A stretch of DNA of 7,290 nt, taken from contig JAHQWX010000082.1 in the NCBI GenBank assembly GCA_029856375.1, positions 1 to 7,290 on the forward strand. Reading direction: 5' to 3'. Origin of the DNA: Promethearchaeia archaeon (GTDB lineage: Archaea; Asgardarchaeota; Lokiarchaeia; Sigyniarchaeales; SOKP01). Position numbers and translations under genes: made by a program. Shown piece after piece: positions 1 through 6,000 of the stretch. Position 1 is the stretch's first letter. Every line of letters begins with the position of its first letter. The notes under the pieces were generated by a model, which worked only from the letters and a program-made list of their open reading frames with translations, was not told where the DNA came from and made no database searches.

Positions 1-3000
1 ATTTATGCTCAACTTCACGACTCTCTTTTCACTCATGTTATCATACCCCGGTCCCTGCCAACCTTAAATAATAATTCGGATCAAGTCGTTTTATATGATC
101 TAACAGACAAAACCATTGATAGCATGGCATATTTATCGCATTGGAATCCAGGTGCTGGTGTTTCTTTAGAGCGAATTGATTATACGATCTCAAGTACCGA
201 TAGCTCAAATTGGGCAGCATCTATCGATACCACAGGATCTACCCCGGGCAGATTCAATAGTGTTTCACCATTAAATTTTGATCTTGCATTGACTGGAATA
301 AATTTCTTTCCTAAGGATTTTGGAGTTAATTTCACATCTCATACTCTTGTATTGAAGCAGTCTGATATAGATAATGGATGCTTCGAATGGATATGCATTG
401 AACCTCTATTTATTATGGAAAAAGAAACAACCTTAAATCTTGAGGAAAATTCATCCATAACATTTCAAGCGGGAGGTGAAATCTCAATATTAATGCTTCC
501 TAACTTCTCGTATAACTACTTATATCTAGAAATCTTAGAATTTTGTTCGGAAAGTATTGTATTAAAAAATATTTTCGAGCTGGACGAAGAAATCCCAGAG
601 ATCGATTGTTATAATTATTCTTATTTCGTGAAAGAAGGTGATTACATCAATTTTGATGTGGTTTTAAAACCAGGAAATCATACGATGAAAGTCTCGGGAA
701 ATGGCTCAATCGAATATAAAATTGTTACCAATTTCGACTGGGACGGCGATAAAATTAATGATGTAGAAGAAATCCAAAAAGAATCGTTTTACGATTTAAA
801 CCCATTGGTTCCAAATATATGGGGATATTTTGAAAAATCGTATTCTTTTATTGGAAACTTTTCGAACGATTACGAAGAGGGTTATTTTACTTTTTATATT
901 CCAGAAGGGTATTCTGGAAATAAATATTTATTCATTGATGTCTATAAAGGTAATTTTTATAACTTTAGTATTGATGCGGACGAATTAACGCTGAAGGATA
1001 TAGAAATATCTGTGGATTTTCCATTTACATCGATGATTTCTCAACCTTATGGTCTCTTAGAATCGAATTGGCACAATATAAAGTATAAGTATAACGCTAG
1101 TTTAGCTGCGATTATTAATTTTCGATTAGGATCTGACAGTATTATTATAATACATAAATCAGAATATTTAGATACGGATGGTGACGGACTTAAAGATATA
1201 GAAGAAAGAAATAGCGGACTTAATTCTTACGACACAGATACAGATAACGACCAAATTCCGGATAATTACGATGCTTCGCCCATTGCTTCGCTTTCACTTG
1301 ATAAAAATAAAATGTACCAAGTTGTAATACCTCACGATGATATGAAAAATACAATGATTGATATGGTCGTAAAAAAACCAAACTTGGATTATTCTACTTA
1401 CGACACCCCTCGAATTTGGAAAGAGGATTACGAAAAAGGTGGAGGTTTAGAAGTTAATATCCTGCCTGTTTTAAGGTTATTTGGAAACTCATCAGACGGT
1501 GAATCGATAACAAGAGATGAATTAGTCGAATTCTGGCAAGATTATGAGTATTATGATTACGCAGAATTCTCTTCGTGGCCATCTGGATGGTCTAGAACCG
1601 ATTCGAGCCAGGTTGTTGAGAACCAAGATAATATCGAAGGATACAACGATGTAGTAAAGCTGGATCCTACTACATCTTACTGTAAAATGAATGTTCATTA
1701 TAACGATGGTGATTTGCAAGTATGGGACCTAAAATTTGACGCTTATAACCAATTTCGATTGAAAGTGCAATCTAAAACCGATGGTGCGTTAACGAAAGAA
1801 GAGGCGACCTTTGGAAGCAATGACAACGACTGGCATTCGTATTGGTTCCGTTTTAACGACTCAGCTCAGATGTATTCGTACTATATCGACGGGGCGAAAA
1901 ACAACGATTATAGCTATGATAATACGGGGAATGGATTAATGAACATATTTTTTTATAGATATGTGAACGGACAAGAAGGTTTTTCCGGAGACTATAGCTA
2001 TATAAACGAAATATCAATTACTGATCTCGATCCAGATTCTCACATCGAATCGTATTCACTCGTTGAGGGTTACGATTGCGATACTGTTGGGGACGCTTTA
2101 CCCAATCAAGACGATTCAAGCGCTGAGTTTACCTTTATTTATCCAAAACCAAGCGAAGAAACATTAGAATATAACATTATTTTTCCAATTAACCATTCAG
2201 CAAAATTTGATAACGCTATAGATTTAAGGTTCGACTTCATTTGGCTTGTAACCACTTCTAACGCAACTGGAGGTATGGAAGTGCTTCATTATTACGATAT
2301 TGAAGAGGATATAATAGTACAATCGCTAGTTAAAAGGGAAATTGGAAATGTTAATTATATTTTGGGTACTCCAGATTCGATGATCGAAAATCAAATACTT
2401 TGGGCACTCACTCAGAATCCTGAGTTGGGTCAGCCAAGCGATTATAATGTTGCAGAAGACATTATTGGAATGGGGACTGTTGATTTTCTCTCTTTAAATG
2501 AGCAATTAATAATTGATTTGCATTACGAGTATGTTGATTTCTCTTCATGGCCTTCCGGTTGGGTCGCGCACGATGAGAACGAAGTTTTTATTCAATATGA
2601 GAACTTAAAATTCACTACGGGAGAAGGTTATTGTTACAGTGTGCGTACTTTTGACGATTCTGATTTACTTTGCTTCGAAATGCAGTTTAACGCGTGGCAT
2701 AAGTTCGAATTGCGAGTTACAAACGACGACGACCCAAATAAATGGAAGGTGTACGCAACTTTTGGTGACGACAACGACGACGAGTGGCACGAGTGGAGGT
2801 TCGTGTTCAACGATACTAGCGACAAATATACATATTATAAAGATGGTGTTAAGCAAAACACCGTAGATTACAACGATCCAGGCACGGGCGTGCAATCGAT
2901 TAAATTCTACAAATATGCAACGAGTTATCCCGGATGGGAAAGCGAGACAATGTACATTGACGAGTTTTTCATAATGGACCTCGCTCCAGATCCTCAGAAC

Positions 3001-6000
3001 GAGGTTTTTTATGTTGCCGGGAATCAGACCAATTACGACGTCCTCAATAAAATCAATATAAATTTGAATATTCCCAGTCCTAGTTTTGAGCTGAACCATT
3101 CAGGAGAGTACGAGGCTTTGTATACATTTTACGGAATTAGAGATGTATATGATGGGCAATATTCAATTGTCGACGAGGAACTCAGAAGTGACAATAAAAT
3201 TTGTTATATTATTAGCTGGAACAATTTTTCGATAAACAACGCAAATAATTACGAAAGAAGAGCGAGTTTTCAAGGATATCCTATTTTTATGGAAGTTCTG
3301 AATTTTACTGAAGCAAATATTTTGAAAGTATCAGAAATTTTGGGAAACGAGATACCTTTAAATCAGATTCCCCACTCCTTAAGCGACACAATACACGATA
3401 AAATAATTTTTCTTAACCACACATATGTTGAGAGAGACGATTCGACGGAAGGCGTTCCTATATTAAATTTCGACTATGAGAACGATGTATACGAAAGGAG
3501 TTATGATTTAAGAGCTCGAGATGTTGTTAGGGCAGATATCTTCTTTGCTAGTTATTCGGGCGTCTCACGACGAGTCGTTGTGTTCTTTGATCTACTTAAG
3601 GTCTTTGGGAGCGAACTTGGGAATGTTGGAATAGACATAAATCAGAACATTGGAAGATTGTTAGATTATTTCGCGTACGCAAACGAGTTAGTTGAAGCTT
3701 TACGCAAATTTGTCAACGGTCGATATGGTTCTGCAGCAAAATATCAAAATGTTCCAGGAAAAAGTACAACTTTCTATAGTAACCTTTACGACGATATAAC
3801 CGCAAGTGGCGCGATAAATTATAATTTTTTGGACGATCTCGATGAATTAATGGATATCAATATGTTTTGGTTAGGAAAAATCGATCCTATTTTCGCAAGT
3901 TTAGAAGTTTCAAACCAATTTGATCAATCAATTTTAAAGATTGAGAATGCACGAGAAAAATTTGTTGCATATCGCAACAAACATCCAAAACTAGCAAAAT
4001 ATAGGAAAATAATTGGCGGCGCGATGGTTGTATTTGGCTTGTTAGGCATGCTCTCTACATCGTACGAAATGCGGAACTTCATTTCTGATACTACTGAAGG
4101 AAAATTTGATGAAAGAATTGGAGAATGGATTTTAAGACTTGCATACATAGTTTCTAGCGCGACCTTATGTAGTCTCGTGTTATTCCTAGGTATTGATATC
4201 TTTACTGGTGTTGGTTCAAATTATCTGAAGTGCGTTTCTAGCTCGGTTTCTACTTCTTCGAAGTACATTAAATTCGTGAAGAATTTAGGCTACATTACTG
4301 CAATATTAGATGTATTATCACAAGTTGTTGGAGCAATTTATACTTATGGCCTTTCCCCAGAGTTCTTGATTGAATTGGGAAAAATTTCATTATTAGCTAC
4401 TATAGAATATTTAATTCCTTTCGTAATTGGGGCGATAAATCCAATAGCGGGTATTATTGCTGCAGTCGTTTGCAGCGTAATTGCGAATTGGATAAGTAAT
4501 GTAAATCAAGAAGTAGAGGAGATTCTTCCAAGTATGGAAATTATTGAAGAAGAGGAAGATGTTAAGAAGACTTTCTACTCTTTTCCCGAAGAGAGTATTA
4601 AAAAGTATGGGAGTCTCGAAGTTGGTGATGAGATTCAGTATACGATGTTTATTAAAAATACGGGGAACGCTACATGCTACTTTCAAGCGCAGTTTGACGC
4701 GAATGACATTGGATACACTGAACATAAAGGAAACTGGGTTAACGGTCAAGGATATGAAGAGAGTACAAATGATACGCTTGTGTTTAAGCAAACTTTAATC
4801 AGCCCTGCACCGCGGCTGATTACAAAGACCAACATTTCGATCGATTATGGTGATGGCTCAGGGCAACGACAAGAACTTTACAGAACGGACGACCCAGACG
4901 AAATTTGGTTAAGCATCCCGATACTTGACAGCGAAATTAACGATTTTTACGACGATACATCTCCATTAAGCCTTCCGAGCAGCTTAGACGAGTTGAAAGC
5001 GGAATACGAAAAGGCGGTCGAGGAATATAGACATAAAGACGCGACAGACGCGCTTAATAAACTTAAACAGAGGGTTACCTATGATTTTCTTGGGGATGAT
5101 CCCGAAAGCGTACCAGATAATTGGATTGATGATTCCTATGGTGATAGTTATGCAGAAATTGTACCAGATATTGATGGACACAAAAATGTGCTGGAAATAC
5201 ACGGTGATGATGCAGATATATATAACGAATTTTCTAATAGAACTGAGGGTACGATTGAATTTTGGCTATACACATCGTCAGACGAGAGTTGTTTCTATGT
5301 GTGGTTAAACAGACCAGCGAGTGAGTCGATTCATATCGAATTTGATGCGAGTGATAATATAATTTATTATAATAGCGACCGCAACAAAATAATAAAAGAG
5401 AACTGTTTTTATCCCAATACTTGGTATCATATTAGAATAGATTTTGAATTCGACGGTGGTTCTTATTGTGGGCTCGAACCTGACACTTTCAGTTTATGGG
5501 TAAATGGGATAAGAATCGGTAAAGGATTGTCCGCAAAGGAAGCAAGCAATGGAGCTACTAGTATTACTTTTTATAATAATATGTACGAATGCACTAATTA
5601 TGTTGATTGTGTAGATTATTCTTGGTCAAGCAACTATTATACTGAGCGGAGCTGGAACTGGGATTACACACTAGAGGATATTACCGAATTCGAATCTCTC
5701 TACGACGATTATCCTCTCAACACCAATGTCGCGACAAACCTCAGCCAAGATATTCGAGCAATCAATTACACCACTCTCTGGTCGTGGTTTAACTTTAGTC
5801 TCGACTTGGATGGAACGGAAAACCCGCAAGTTGATTTTAAGATTTCTCCTGTGAGCAATTTTTACAACGCTACTTTCGATTTTGAAAGCGATTCAAAGGG
5901 TTCCCCACCAAGCGGTTGGACCGATTCTTCTGAATCTGGCTGCTCGGCAAAAATTATCGGCGACTTCGAAGGTCATGGAAACGTCTTGGAGTTCAACGAC

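Noticed and set aside
2755..2790. Asp/Asn codon run (repeated gac/aac) as a microsatellite or CRISPR-like repeat
   Set aside because: It is a short, imperfect triplet run encoding an acidic loop of ConA-like domain B. There are no spacers and no regular repeat unit.
2665..3099. A 144-codon open frame on the minus strand opposite ConA-like domain B
   Set aside because: It lies wholly antisense to a well-recognised domain. Its protein has no domain logic, and it exists because this GC-richer stretch of the real gene uses few codons that read as stops on the other strand.
3466..4500. Reading the helical and hydrophobic region as a phage tape-measure protein or as a true colicin domain
   Set aside because: The length and flanking lectin-like and CARDB-like domains do not fit a tape measure. 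Only the general plan of helices plus a hydrophobic hairpin resembles colicins, with no recognisable sequence motif, so no family was assigned.
4411..4791. A 126-codon minus-strand open frame and an overlapping 84-codon frame on the plus strand (4544-4798)
   Set aside because: Both overlap the hydrophobic segment and the CARDB-like domain of the main frame, and their translations are unrecognisable. The main frame has continuous domain structure through this region.
4796..4822. Perfect 9-bp inverted repeat (TAATCAGCC ... GGCTGATTA) with a 9-base loop, like a small terminator hairpin
   Set aside because: It sits inside the CARDB-like domain coding sequence, has no following T-run on the + strand and no gene border nearby. 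One such hairpin in 7 kb can be chance.
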